A stretch of DNA of 64,000 nt, taken from positions 620,001 to 684,000 of the forward strand of contig BJKQ01000015.1 of NCBI GenBank assembly GCA_006538405.1, written 5' to 3'. Position numbers and translations under genes: made by a program. The notes under the pieces are model-generated. The model had not been told where the DNA came from. It ran no database searches and was given only the letters and a program-made list of their open reading frames with translations. The stretch comes from Hansfordia pulvinata. Its lineage: Eukaryota; Ascomycota; Sordariomycetes; Xylariales. Shown here in pieces: positions 24,195 through 35,204 of the stretch; position 1 is the first letter of the stretch, and every line of letters begins with the position of its first letter.

Positions 24195-25662
24195 ACCTGG
24201 CTGTGAGCTCTTCCACTCCGATAGCGGCCGTCAATCACTCGCCCACCGCGTACCCTCTAGCCTTTGTACTCGACACGCTGGGCGCTCTTCATCAACAACC
24301 AATCTGGATAATAGAGAAACGTACTTTCCCACAGCTAGGATGTCGGTCTCCATGAACAGGCTACTTAGTCTTCCGTACACGGCCAGTTTCAACTGGGGCG
24401 GAGCGTCGCTAGCTCCGTCGACGACCTAAGTGCAAACAGCAAACAGTGAACAGCCACGGTCGGGCAGTGTAGCCCTCTTACTCGTACAACGTTGCTCCCG
24501 AGCGAATGGCATTGTCGCTCGTGGACCCTCGGAAGCTGCACATGGCGTCGGGCCGTGTACTCGCCAAATTGTCGGGGTGCTGGCCCTTTCCTCCCCTCGA
24601 CTAAACGTAAACTTGGCACCTATTGTTACCCGCCGGAACCTCGTGTTTGTCAGCCATTCTTCCCAAACCCTGAACAACCCGAACACAAGACTTCGTACCC
24701 CCCGCATTCCAATGAGTGGACTTGAAGAGTCGCGAAGACAACGCTAAAGAGCCCGACTACTTACCGTCTTCTCCCCAACTAACATGGCCTCATCACAGAA
24801 CATGGCCGACACCGATGTTCATGATATCTTGCAGATTAGTCATATGCGACATTTGTCTCGGAATATAGCAAACAAGTCTGTGTAACGGCAACTGCTACTG
24901 GGCATCTCACAGCCGCATGCGATCCCCTGCAAGGCTGGCCAAGGGGAGGTAGTATCACCGGATGTCGGCGTGCGGCACAGCCGTAGCCGCCCACGACAGT
25001 GTCACGAAAGTCTATATGAGTCTGCGGACTCGCAGAACGAGTCGCTCGGATGGCCGTTCAGAATACCAAACTCGTCCATATCGCCGCGCGTGCGAAGGCC
25101 CTTGCGGCCGAAAGCACGCAGCCGTCCCCAGGGAGCACAGAGAGTGTTTATGAGCCAGTGATCTCTGTCGGGTGGCACAAAGAGGCACGGGGTGGCCGGT
25201 TTCCCGTCTTGCGCTTGTCCTCCGGCGCGTACCAGGTATGTGTGTTTTCTTACTTATATCCTCGGCCTCCTTGTTCGCCTGCCCTTGGTTCACACGAACG
25301 AGTAAACCGCTTTGAATCCTTTTTGTTCCAGCGTCTTTGTCCACAACAACCACTATTTCCCAACACTATTTGCCTCTTGGTCAAGTTCTTGCTTTCTTAT
25401 AAGCAGACAAGGCCCTGCTTGCCTATATCCACAAACACCAAGAGCCATCACAAGCACACACACCAACACACACCACAAACCACACACACACACCTACACA
25501 CACCCACACACACATATCCACACACACATCCACACACACACACACGGACAACACTACACCCAACGCAGACACTCACAAGTTTGCGCAGGGTGCCAACTCT
25601 TTCCCAGCCGACGACGCGGCCAAAGACGTCAAGATCATCCAGGGTATCCACGAACCGCAAAC
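24195..25662. other. Intergenic region and leader of the giant ORF
   Basis: A 1.5-kb stretch with one TACTCGTA octamer (24479). From about 25440 to 25555 it turns into a CA-rich tract directly upstream of the large ORF, probably its 5' UTR. A short alternative reading frame (25050-25235, ending at a GTATGT donor-like site) could be an upstream exon, but the join does not enter the main frame. Confidence 0.45.
25440..25555. repeat. CA-rich imperfect microsatellite
   Basis: A run of about 115 nt of CA and CCACA units with few other bases, in the presumed leader of the disordered-protein gene. Confidence 0.8.
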
Positions 25663-28600
25663 ATGGATACCACGGAGATCTACGAAGATGTCCAAGAGCC
25701 AACGCATCGCCCGGTGGGAAGCAGCAACACTGGAGCGCGCGAGCCCCTGAGCGTACTCCAGGAGAACCCGGAGGCAGCACCGCCCATGTCTCCGGAAGCA
25801 GCAGAGCCCATGTCCCCCATGTCACCCAACGGTCTGCGCGAGACAGTACTCGCGCAGCACCAGGACATGGGCGACCGCGAAGTCGACGAGGCGCGCAGCC
25901 AGATCGACGACGTGAGCTACTGGCGGCGAGAGGCGGAGGCCAGGCGAGACCAGCTCGCCACCGCAATCTGGGACAGCATCGTCCGCGACAAGAGCCTAGG
26001 CGACTTGAGCGAGCCGTCCCAGTTGCGGCAGCTGATCCAGGGCCTGGAGCGTCGGTTCCCCCACCAGCGCATCTACGCCCCCGAGGTGCGCAGGAGCCGA
26101 AGGCGGATCATCGGCACCGACAGCGCCGAGGGTCAGGCCTATTGGCAGACGGAACTGGCCGCCATCGAGGAGCACCGTCGCAGGCAGCGCGACGCATCGC
26201 TCCAGGCCGCCATGGGGGCGAGAACAGCCGCCGCTCCCCAAGAGGAGCAGCAGCAGCAGCCTGCTGCCGGGGAGGTGGGCCGTCAGGAGACGCCGCCTCC
26301 TCAGGACGAGAACCAGCCGCCTCGTCCGGAGGGCCAGAGTCAGGAAGTGGCCCTCCCTGTTGCGTCACAGACGCAACAGCAGCAGGTTGCTGACCAGCAG
26401 CAACAACAATCCCGGCCCGCGCCACAGCGACGACAACGCCGTGGCCGCGGTGCTGCCGCCGAGCGACCAACTCGGCAGCAGCCCGCGAGGCGCTCCAAGC
26501 GCCTGCAGGACAAGACGACGCGGCGCCAGAGCGTCGCAGCCATCAAGAGGGAGGAGAGTGCCGGGGCGAGCGTGAGCGCGCAGGCGCCGGCGCCGCAGCC
26601 CACGCCGCTGGAGCAGCAGCGGCCACTCCCAGGCCCGGAGGCCGGGGCGAGCCCAGACTACTGGCCGTCGCCCACTCCCGGCCCGTCGACGCAGCGTCGA
26701 CTACCCGAGCCGCAGTCGCAGCCCCAGCGACTGCAGGAAGAGGAGGAAGAGGGGGAGAGACAGCGGCAGCCGGAGCACGGAGCCCAGGCGCAGGCACAGG
26801 GGCTTTCGAGCCCCGTGTACCGCCTGCCTTCGAGCCCGGAGCTCAGGGCGGAGGTCGCCCCGCAGCACCGGCAGGAGGAGCCGATCGCGTCTGTAGAGCC
26901 GATCGTGCACGAGCACCCGGGGATGCGTGGCATGTCCATGCTGAACTCGGGGTTCGACGTCCTCCCGGTGGCAGTGGGGATGCGCCCGGAGTACATCTCC
27001 GGGCAGGCCTCACACTCTCCCACGCCCCCGCAGCCGACTCAAGAGACGCTGCGGGAGCTGGACACCCCACAGCCGGCACGGGGCATAAACGGCAGGATCC
27101 CTGTGTCGGCGCTCGTCTCGGAGCCGACACCGGCCCCAGCCCCAGCCCCAGCCCCAGCTCCAGTCTTCGCGACTGCGCCTCCTCCAGCACCTGCCCAGCA
27201 GGTCGAGGCCAGACGCGCCTCGCCAACCCAGCGCGAGGAGTCGCAGCGCGGCCCCTCGGCCACGAGCCGCAGGCGGTCGAGATCGGCATCCCCGGTGCCC
27301 TCGCCGGAGCGAGCAGTGCGCGAGAGATCGCCACTCCGCCCGGCGCGCAGCGACAGAGACAGCAGCCCGCCCTCGCCCCCACAGCCGGGCGACGACACGC
27401 TGATGGAGCTGGACACGCCTCGGGCCGCGCCCGCCCCCGTTGCCCAAGCACCAACGGTCACTCCTGTTCCCGCCCCCGTCTTGCCCCCATGGTCAGCCCC
27501 GCGCCTGGCCCCGCCCTCTTCGCCTGCGCCGCGCCGCTCGCCGAGCCCCTCGGGCTCGACGTCTCCGCTGCGCAGAGCAGCGATGGAAGGCGCGTTGGCC
27601 CAGGCGGCGGCGTCGTCATCGCCGCGGCGATCACCGCGCCATGTGGCGCGTCGTGCGTCGTCGGGAGAGAGGTCGAGGTCGGCGTCGCCAGAGCGCACGC
27701 CGCGGCCGTACCGGGAGCGGGCACCCACGCGCCGTGGGAACAGGACGCCGTTGCCCAACGGCTCGTCTTCGCCGCCGCAGGCGGAGGCGCAGCAGGGCGA
27801 AGGTGCGGGCGAGGGCGAGGACGGGCCAGCGGAGGAGAAGGAGGAGCAGGGGGGAGCCGAGGGTTCTTCTGCGGCGTCGCCATCGATGCCGCGCACGCCG
27901 GAGAACCCGGCGTCGGAAGACTCGGACTCGGAGCGCCGCTCCGGTCGGAGCAGAGACCCTAGTCCGTGCCGCGACCCAGAGGCGGCACGGAAGAAGGACG
28001 AGGACGACTCGGACGATGACGACGAGTCGGGCGGGCCGCAACCACCGCGCGGACCCGCCGGTCGCACCCCGTACCCGCGAGCCAGCATGCTCAGCCGGGT
28101 GACGGAGGAGTCGTCCTCTCCGGGGCCATCGACGTCTGGCGGCCCCCAGCAGCAAGAAGCGACCAATACTAACCCGCAGCAGCAGACAGACCAGCAGGAG
28201 GAGGACAGGCAGGAGGACGAGCCGGAGGACAAGCCGGAAGAGGAGGAGAAGACGGGAGAGAAGGCAAGCAGCCTGCCACAGCCACCGGCGAACACGCCGG
28301 GCCGGCAGGCCGCTAGCCTCCCCGCCGGCGCGGACGCGCCCTTCGTCCTGACGTCGGCCAGGAAGACCCCGCACCTCCCCAGGCCTGACACGCACCCGGC
28401 CAACTACGAGACGCCTACCTACAACAAGATGGCGAGGTCGTTGGGCCGGGAGCCGGGAGGCGGGGTCGCCGACAGCGCCGGCGGAGAAGGGACGAGCCCC
28501 GTGGCCTCGTCGTCGCGGATGCCGCCGCCACCCTTGCGCGCCCTCGAGGAGTCGCCGGACATCGTCCGGACGACCCCTCTGCCAGGCGCCTCGCCTGCGC

Positions 28601-30506
28601 CTGCGCCAGAGACGGCGCAGGCGCCCTCCAAGACCAAGGAGGAGTTCGAGGCGCGGCGCAAGCTGCTGGGAGGACAGCAGCACAAGGTGAAGCGCTATGC
28701 TCAGAGGATGGCCGAGAAGCAGGCCGAAAGAGCCAAGCAGCGAGGGCTCAACCTGCAGCAGGCTACTGAGCTGGTCGTCGAGGCACCGGCAGACGAGCAG
28801 GCACCGGCAGAGGCTCAGGCACCAGCAGACGCGCAGGCTCCAGCAGACGCGCAGGCACCGGAAGTGAGGCGACCGCTCTCGCCTTCACAAAGCGACATCG
28901 ATGACCGCGTCCGTCGACTGGCAGGTCCCCTCCCTGACCATTATGACATCGGAGATCCCCGGCAGGAAATAGCCAGGGAGCGCCATAGGTACTGGACCGA
29001 GGCCGTGGTTGCGAGCGTCGAGAACTCGAACCCGGGAGCGACGGAGCGCCGCCGCCTGATAGCGGAGGAGCTCGATCGCCAGGACGAGGAAAAGAGGCAG
29101 CGGGAGGCCGAGATCCGCCAGCATCATCAGGCCGAGCGGGCCGAGTGGCGGCGGCAGAACCCCAGCTGGCGCACGCAGAGGGAGCTGGAGGATGACCGGG
29201 TGGCCCTGGAGACCGCCGAGAGACAGCGTCGCGGGAGGGAACGACTTGCGGAGCGAAGGGAAGACCAGCGCCGGGAGGAGGAGGCCGAGGAGCGGCGGCG
29301 CAACGCCGAGCGGCTTGCGAAGCGGGAGGAGGCGGAGCGCCGGGAGCAGGAGAGCATGCCGACCCCGGAGAGGGGCGGCCCTCCACCGCTGCCCCCGCGC
29401 TCCTCCGCCTTGTGGCCGAGGAACCCGTTCGCCACGATCAAGGCGGGTATCGACAGCGCAGTGGCTGCGTCGCTGGGCAGGTACGGGACCGGCTTCCCAA
29501 AGAGAGGGGAGAGAAGGGGCCGGGGCGATGATGACGCCCCTCTGCCCCCGTCTCTCCCGCTCCCGCCGCTCCCACTGCTCCTGCTCCCGCTCCCGCCGCT
29601 CCCGCTGCTCCCGCTGCTCCCTCTCCCGCTGCTCCCTCTCCCGCTCCCGCTGCTCCCGCCCGCGCTCCCGCCCGCGTCTCCACGCCGGTTTTGGGCCGGA
29701 ACCAGTCCCAGAACATCTTCAACGGGACTGGTCCGACCGGAGCGCAGCTCCGTGCCCAGGCGCCAGCGGGCTTCACGGCCTCGACCTGGCAGAGACGCCA
29801 GCCGACGCAGCGGAGGTCCCTGGCACCCACGCCATCGCCCTCGCAGACCGAGCGGATGCCTCCGCCGCCGCCCCCTTCGCAGGCCCGGCGGCAGTCCTCG
29901 TCGTTCTTCGCCAACGTCCAGCCGTCTCAGCCGCCGGAGCGTCAGACATTCTCTCTGACGCAGTCCTTCAACGCTGAGTTCCCGGCGACGTTTGGCCGGC
30001 CCGAGCCCGCCCCGGGCCTGCTCCCCTACCAGGAGCAGGCGGTGCACGAGGCGGAGGGGATGGAGGCGCTCTACCGCTCCCTCTCCTCCCCCGACCCTTC
30101 GCCAGCCTCTGGCGCCTCCTCTGCCCGGCGCCAGCAGCGCCAGTCGTCCTCGAGGAGGGCGACGATGGCGACGCCGACGCCCGCTGCTCAACGGCAGCAG
30201 CAGCAGCAGGTCGGAGGGTCCAGCGGCGCTAGAAATAGCGCCCAGGGCAACAGGGTCGACGCGGCCTGGCAGCCCGGCCTGGAGGCGACCCTGCGGGCCG
30301 CCCGCCGGCGGCCGCGTCAGGGGAGAGGGGAGGTCCGCCCGCAGCGGCCGGAGCAGTCGCTTTCCTCGCCGTCGGCGGCGAGGAGGGAGGCGGCGCTGCG
30401 CGGGCGGGCGAACCAGCGCACCCCGAGCCCCCCGGCCGGAGGCGACGCCCACGACCTCGAGAAGACGCCGCGCCGCTTCTCGGGGGACCGCAACGTCTTG
30501 CGGTAA
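25663..30506 (+). CDS. Giant low-complexity (disordered) protein, about 1,614 aa
   Basis: Not recognised. From ATG 25663 (MDTTEIYEDVQEPTHRPVGS) one frame runs to about 29540. The same protein style then continues in another frame to TAA 30506; adding one base at the C runs 29537-29549 joins them. The first 170 residues look partly folded (VSYWRREAEARRDQLATAIW). Then come a Gln-rich part, a long Ser/Pro/Arg region with many SP and RS pairs, an acidic stretch, a short APADAQ repeat, and a highly charged coiled coil (about residues 1110-1240). After the coiled coil there is a Pro/Ala linker and a basic Ser/Gln tail. No polymerase, integrase, protease or zinc-finger motif is visible. It could be a nuclear or cytoskeletal scaffold or a gag-like relic; neither is demonstrated. 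The start is uncertain. Confidence 0.6.
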
Positions 30507-31149
30507 GGGGGCCGCTGCCTCCGCCTCTGCGACGCCTTGCGTTCTCTCGCGTCTTTGATGCCTGGGGCCGGGCTCCTGGAAAGGAAAGCCCCCCCGGCAT
30601 CATCTGCTGCTTGTCCTCTGCGGCCCCGAGGAGGCGAAAGCCTCCATGTCCTCTGCTGGTCCTCTGCTGTGTCTGCGGCTCGTGTTCCGCTCTGTCTGCT
30701 GTGTCTGCGGCTCGTGTTCCGCCTTCGTCTGCTGCTGGTCTGTTGTTGGTCTTCTGCTGCTCGTCCTCTGCTTGGTCTGCATTGGTCGCTGCCTGGTTTG
30801 TCCTCCTCCCTCTCGGTGCTTGTCTTCCTCTTTCCGCTGCTGTGATTCCCTCCTGCTGCTGTGCTCACCCTTGCTGGTTGGTTCTGGGCCAACATTCCTG
30901 CTCGCTGCTCGGTCCCTCAGGGCCTGTCTATTGTCTCGCTGCTCCCTTCTGCTTGCCCGGCGCTGCTCTGCCGCGGTTTTCGCCTGCTGCTCGGTCCACT
31001 GAGACCTTTATCGTCGCTGTTGCTCGGCTCTCCCCCGTGCTCGCCCCCCTTTTTTCTTCGCCCCGCCGATATCAGAGGACTGTCCCGAGATCTGGGCCAA
31101 GCTCCATCAACACCGCCCATCGACGCGTTTCGTCTTCTCCACCTTCACA
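30507..31149. other. Low-complexity 3' region of the giant ORF
   Basis: CT- and TG-rich sequence with an internal direct duplication of about 29 nt (GTGTCTGCGGCTCGTGTTCC core, about 30661-30720). Open frames exist on both strands but look like products of the repeat. Confidence 0.5.
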
Positions 31150-31426
31150 GGCTGATCACCTGAGAGGGATGGGGGCCAGCCTGATCAGCTGCCCTCGCGG
31201 AGTTCAGCGGGACGACTCGGTGGTCGTGCGATGGACCTTTTCCCCATTTCTCGAGGATAGGACTTCTCGGCCTCGGCGCTGGCGCCAACATACTAGGGCA
31301 ACAACGCCAACCTACTCAGGGGCAGCAACGCCACTATTCTGGGGCAACCTCCGGCCACGATGCCAATACTCTGCTGCTGCCACAAGGCCAATATCCTGGG
31401 GCACGATCACCTAAATTTGGGAAACA

Positions 31427-31481
31427 GTAAGCCTTGCCACACATATATCTGTTATCGAGCTTGACTAACCTGGGTCCATAG
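31427..31481 (+). other. Intron-like insert 1 of the repeat array
   Basis: 55 nt starting GTAAGC, with TTGACTAACC as branch-like site and CCATAG at the end; the following sequence is the shared CTGCTTCC block. Confidence 0.5.
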
Positions 31482-31914
31482 TTGCTGCTTCCACACCACA
31501 AGACAGTCCACCCTCTTTCTCTGTCGACATCCCACTGGTAGTGTGTGCCAGCTGGGCGACGCGCAGCACATAGATGCTGCTAACTCACCACATATCCTCC
31601 CTCTTTCGCCGTCGAGATCCCACCGGTAGTGTGTGCTGGATTGGGCGACGTGCACTAAACGGCCGATCGGCCATCGTAACTTCTACAACCCCTACCCTTC
31701 TTCTTCGCCTCTCCACCCTTGGGCTGATCACCCTGCGAGGGACGTGGCAGCTTGATCGGCTGCCCACGCGGAGTTTAGCGAGACGACTGGGCGGCCTTGA
31801 CATAAACTATTCCCATTCTCAACAACATATCTTCTCTTCCACGCGCTATCGCCAATATTTTAGGGCCACGACGCCATTACTCGGGGTACAACCTCACCAA
31901 CCACACTGGGAATT

Positions 31915-31966
31915 GTAAGTATTGCCGTTGATACTTCTGTCGAGCTTTGCTGACCTTGCTCTACAG
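31915..31966 (+). other. Intron-like insert 2 of the repeat array
   Basis: 52 nt starting GTAAGT, with GCTGACC as branch-like site and CTACAG at the end. It shares TTGCC, TCGAGCTT and the downstream CTGCTTCC with insert 1, so the two are homologous. Confidence 0.55.
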
Positions 31967-32320
31967 ATACTGCTTCCCTAATTACCAAGTTTCTGCTCTT
32001 CTTCCGCCAGCGAGATCCCACCGACCATGTGCCGAGTTGGGCGACACGCACCCAAGGCGCGGTTCATTCGCACTCTCCCCACCTCGTATTCTGTTTCGCG
32101 CCCTCCACCCTCCCGGGCTGATCACCCTGTGAGGGATGCGGCAGCCTGATCAGCTGCCTCGCGGAGTTGCGCGGGACCGATGCGGGGCCAAGAGGGCGCG
32201 ATGACACTGCCTTTCCCTTGGGCGCTGACGCTGAAAACCCGGCGCTCGATACATACCTTGTCTGGGTTAGGTACCTTGTCTGGGAGTCTTGGTGAGCTCG
32301 GGTCCTTGAGCCCTTGCAAT

Positions 32321-32373
32321 GTGAGTTCGATCTGCCATTCATTTTGTTGCTGTGGTTACTGACCGTACTGCAG
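32321..32373 (+). other. Intron-like insert 3 of the repeat array
   Basis: 53 nt starting GTGAGT, with TTACTGACC as branch-like site and CTGCAG at the end. It is more diverged but lies at the same relative position, followed by GTGCTCCTTC. Confidence 0.45.
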
Positions 32374-32400
32374 GTGCTCCTTCGTGATGGTCTATTGCTC

Positions 32401-33611
32401 CTGTGCTGGCTTCTTCCTCGACTTTGTTCTGCTTTGTGGGGATCACAGCGATGGCTCTGACTGGTTTTATCTGACGCGATTTGGATTGGTGTTATGGCTT
32501 CTGTGTGCTTCCTCTACTGGTGTTCTTTTTGCAGGTGCTTCTCTGGCTTTGGGCGTTTTTGGGCTGGGATATCTTGATACCCGGGCACGAAGCCCATGTT
32601 TTCTGAACTTTACGCCAGTGATACCCTCTGTTTGATTTGGATGGGATACGCGCCAATTGATTCTTTCACACTACTCTCCTTGTAAACATGCAAGTGTCTC
32701 TCGTGGTGGGCATGAAATGTTACATGTATCGTGAGTAAAGTAAATCCACTTCGCTTCGGTTTCTTTACACGCGATGGCCTTGCTCGCCTTGGCCGTACTG
32801 CTTACTTCTCGTGCAATCAGTAAAAGTAGATTGAGCTTGACAAGATCTCGTTTCCTCTTCTTTCAGCAACCTGGGGGACATCATTGCAACGGCTCTAGCA
32901 GTATGGTGCCCATGGACAGGACCCGGTGCTTGTCAGACGCCTCCTGATTTCGCAACCTCGCCCTGGAACCATGTGTGCAAGGCCCTGGAACCCGCTCTCG
33001 TCCGCATTGGACTCATTGGTTGAACCTCGCGGCTAAACAGCAAGGGCCGAACCCAGTTCATGCGTGGTCAGCAAACGGGTTTGACAGGACCAGCTGACAA
33101 CCGCACCTCCTGCGCGTCGCCAGCAGCTCGTCTTCTAGCCCGGCTGACCTTGCGTGCCCCTGAGCCGTACCGATCGTCATTCTTCAGCCGGGTCTACCGG
33201 ACGAAAGCTGCCGCCAACATCACCTGCCAGGTCCCGTGCGCACCACGGGCTGATCCAAACGAACTCCGACCCGCGGGCCGGATATCTCATTGTTCCAAGA
33301 TGAAAGAATATCGACAAAGCGAACCGAGGAAAGACGCTCGAGGGCGACTCGGAATTTTCGAAACAAAAAAAAAAAAAAGATCGAGTCGCGATACGTCTAT
33401 AAACCCCCTCGCATAACCCGAGGTTTGTCTCTTTCGTATGTGATAACGTTCCCATTAACGCCGTGCGATGCATTCCGTCCCAACAGCAGCACCCCGCAAA
33501 GCCTCGTCCCCCCCCAGCCCATTCTATTATCACGGTGGTATTTTGCTCCGTCTCGGTTCACCCGGGTCATTCTTTCGTGGGCACGTGTAGCAGGGGCCCG
33601 GTCAGCCCTCC
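32401..33611. other. Intergenic region before the SRP54 3' end
   Basis: Less GC-rich than its surroundings, with no gene I can support. A short open frame (32384-32635) continues from the third repeat unit. The last 200 nt should be the SRP54 3' UTR. Confidence 0.5.
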
Positions 33612-35204
33612 TTATCTCCTCCCTCCGCGGCCGCCGCCCATACCGCCCATGCCACCCATGCCGCCCATCAGGCCGCCCATGCTCTCCATCATCTTCTGCA
33701 TGTCCATGCCCCCGGGCATGCCGCCGCCGCCGCCACCGCCAAACATCTTGGCCAGGCTGGCCATGTCCGGCATGCCGCCGCCGCCGGGACCCCCGGGACC
33801 GCCGCCGCCCATGCTCTGCAGGCGCTTCTGCATGGCGGCCATCTGCTGGGCCTTGTTGCCGCCGCCCATGGCCTGCTGGGCCTTCTGCATGTTCTTCATG
33901 GAGCCGCCCATCTTCTTGGCCATGCCGGCCATCATGCGCTGCTGCGTCAGCAGGTCCTCAACCTCGCGGACGCTGCAGCCGCTGCCGCGGGCTATGCGCG
34001 TCATGCGCGTCGGCTGGTCCTGGAATACCTTGCCGTCGCTGTCGAGCTCCTTCTCGGTCATGCTGTCGCAGATGTAGATCATGCGCTTCAGCCGCGCGCC
34101 GCTCTCCTCGTCGTCCATGCCGGCCATGCCGGGCATGTTGGCCATGCCGGGGATCATGCCGGCCATCTTGGACAGGGGGCCCATCTTCATGATGTTGCTG
34201 AGCTGGTCCCGCAGGTCGCGGACCGTGAAGATGCCCTCGGTGATGTGCTTGATGGTGTCCTTCTGGTCCAGCTTGAGCGACTGGACGTGCTCGACCAGGC
34301 CGGCCATGTCGCCCATGCCGAGCAGCTTGTTGACGAACTGCTGCGGCGCGAAGCGTTCGAGATCGAGCATGTGCTCTCCCGTTCCTATGAACACGATGGG
34401 CGTGTGCGTGGCCGCGACGGCGGAGATGGCACCGCCACCGCTCGCGTGGCCGTCTGTTTTCGTGATGATGATGGCGCCAAAGTCGGCAGCATCCTTGAAG
34501 GCCTTGGCCTGGGACTCGGCTTGCTGACCGATGGAGGCGTCGAGGACCATGATGGTCTCGTCGGGCCGCACGGCCTCCTGGATGTCCATCATCTCCTGGA
34601 ACAGGGCGGACTCCTGCCGGTGGCGACCCGAGGTGTCGACAATGATGATGTCGAAGCGCTCCTTCTTGAACTTGTCGACACCCTCCTTGGCGACGCGGGC
34701 GGGGTCGGTCTCGGTCAGGGAGCCGTAGTAAGGGATCTTGGCCTTGGTGGCGTTCTGCTTGAGCTGGTCGAAGGCGCCGGCGCGGAAGGTGTCGGCGCAG
34801 ACCAGGCAGGCCTTGAAGCCGCGGGCCTGGTAGTGGCGGGCGAGCTTGGTGCAAGTGGTGGTCTTGCCGGCGCCCTGGAGACCGACAAACATGATGACGT
34901 TGGGCTTGCCCTTCTTGGGCTTGAAGGGCTCGGCGTGAGGGTCGACGAGCTTGACGAGCTCGTCAAAGACAGCCTTCTGGACGATGCGCTTCTTGTTGAC
35001 GCTGGCGGGCAGGTCCTTGAAGTTGACCGAGGTGCTGATGGAGTTCTTGAGGCGGCTGACGAGGCGGACGTTGACGTCGGCCTCGAGGAGGGCGCCGGAG
35101 ATCTCGTTGAGCATGGACTTGAAGGCCTTCTCGTCGAGGTTGGGGGCGCGGGTGGCATCGTGGAGGGCGCCGCTGATGCGCCGGCCCAAGTCTGACAAGA
35201 CCAT
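33612..35204 (-). CDS. srp54: Signal recognition particle 54-kDa subunit
   Basis: GTPase subunit of SRP, which binds signal sequences at the ribosome and docks with the SRP receptor. It is a single exon of 530 aa starting [20 protein letters not shown], the usual eukaryotic SRP54 N-terminus. The N domain (about 1-95) is followed by the G domain with P-loop GLQGAGKTT (108-116), DTSGR (190-194) and TKTD (248-251). The C-terminal M domain is rich in Met ([15 protein letters not shown]). It ends in a Gly/Met low-complexity tail, longer than typical and ending GGRGGRR. The upstream in-frame extension to 35546 is not conserved in style and was rejected as start. It is divergent from the glucan synthase gene, 4.6 kb away. 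Confidence 0.96.
   Translation of the reverse strand: MVLSDLGRRISGALHDATRAPNLDEKAFKSMLNEISGALLEADVNVRLVSRLKNSISTSVNFKDLPASVNKKRIVQKAVFDELVKLVDPHAEPFKPKKGKPNVIMFVGLQGAGKTTTCTKLARHYQARGFKACLVCADTFRAGAFDQLKQNATKAKIPYYGSLTETDPARVAKEGVDKFKKERFDIIIVDTSGRHRQESALFQEMMDIQEAVRPDETIMVLDASIGQQAESQAKAFKDAADFGAIIITKTDGHASGGGAISAVAATHTPIVFIGTGEHMLDLERFAPQQFVNKLLGMGDMAGLVEHVQSLKLDQKDTIKHITEGIFTVRDLRDQLSNIMKMGPLSKMAGMIPGMANMPGMAGMDDEESGARLKRMIYICDSMTEKELDSDGKVFQDQPTRMTRIARGSGCSVREVEDLLTQQRMMAGMAKKMGGSMKNMQKAQQAMGGGNKAQQMAAMQKRLQSMGGGGPGGPGGGGMPDMASLAKMFGGGGGGGMPGGMDMQKMMESMGGLMGGMGGMGGMGGGRGGRR

Larger units (their letters stand above)
31150..32400 (+). repeat. Array of three diverged tandem units with intron-like inserts
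   Basis: Three units share a block beginning GGCTGATCACC (31150-31217, 31722-31789, 32116-32180). Each block contains CCCTgnGAGGG and GGCAGC...GCTGCC hairpins and ends CGCGGAGTT. Downstream of each block is an intron-like insert: 31427-31481, 31915-31966 and 32321-32373. All start GTAAG or GTGAG, carry CTAAC or CTGAC branch-like sites and end in AG. A second shared block around GATCCCACCGG and TTGGGCGAC occurs at 31482-31569, 31573-31655 and 31967-32053. The frames contain stops at equivalent places, so this may be non-coding RNA, a decayed gene family or mis-sequenced coding DNA. Confidence 0.7.

Noticed and set aside
27039..28403. 454-aa antisense frame within the giant ORF
   Set aside because: Ser/Gly-rich complement of Pro/Ala/Ser codons with no domain; the sense frame is much longer.
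29481..29709. GTACGG...CCAG intron explaining the frame change in the giant ORF
   Set aside because: The resulting join does not enter the downstream frame and would remove the continuous Pro/Ala linker.
25312..32640. Retrotransposon interpretation of the giant ORF plus repeats
   Set aside because: No reverse transcriptase, integrase, RNase H or protease motif and no matching terminal repeats were seen; a gag-like relic remains only speculative.
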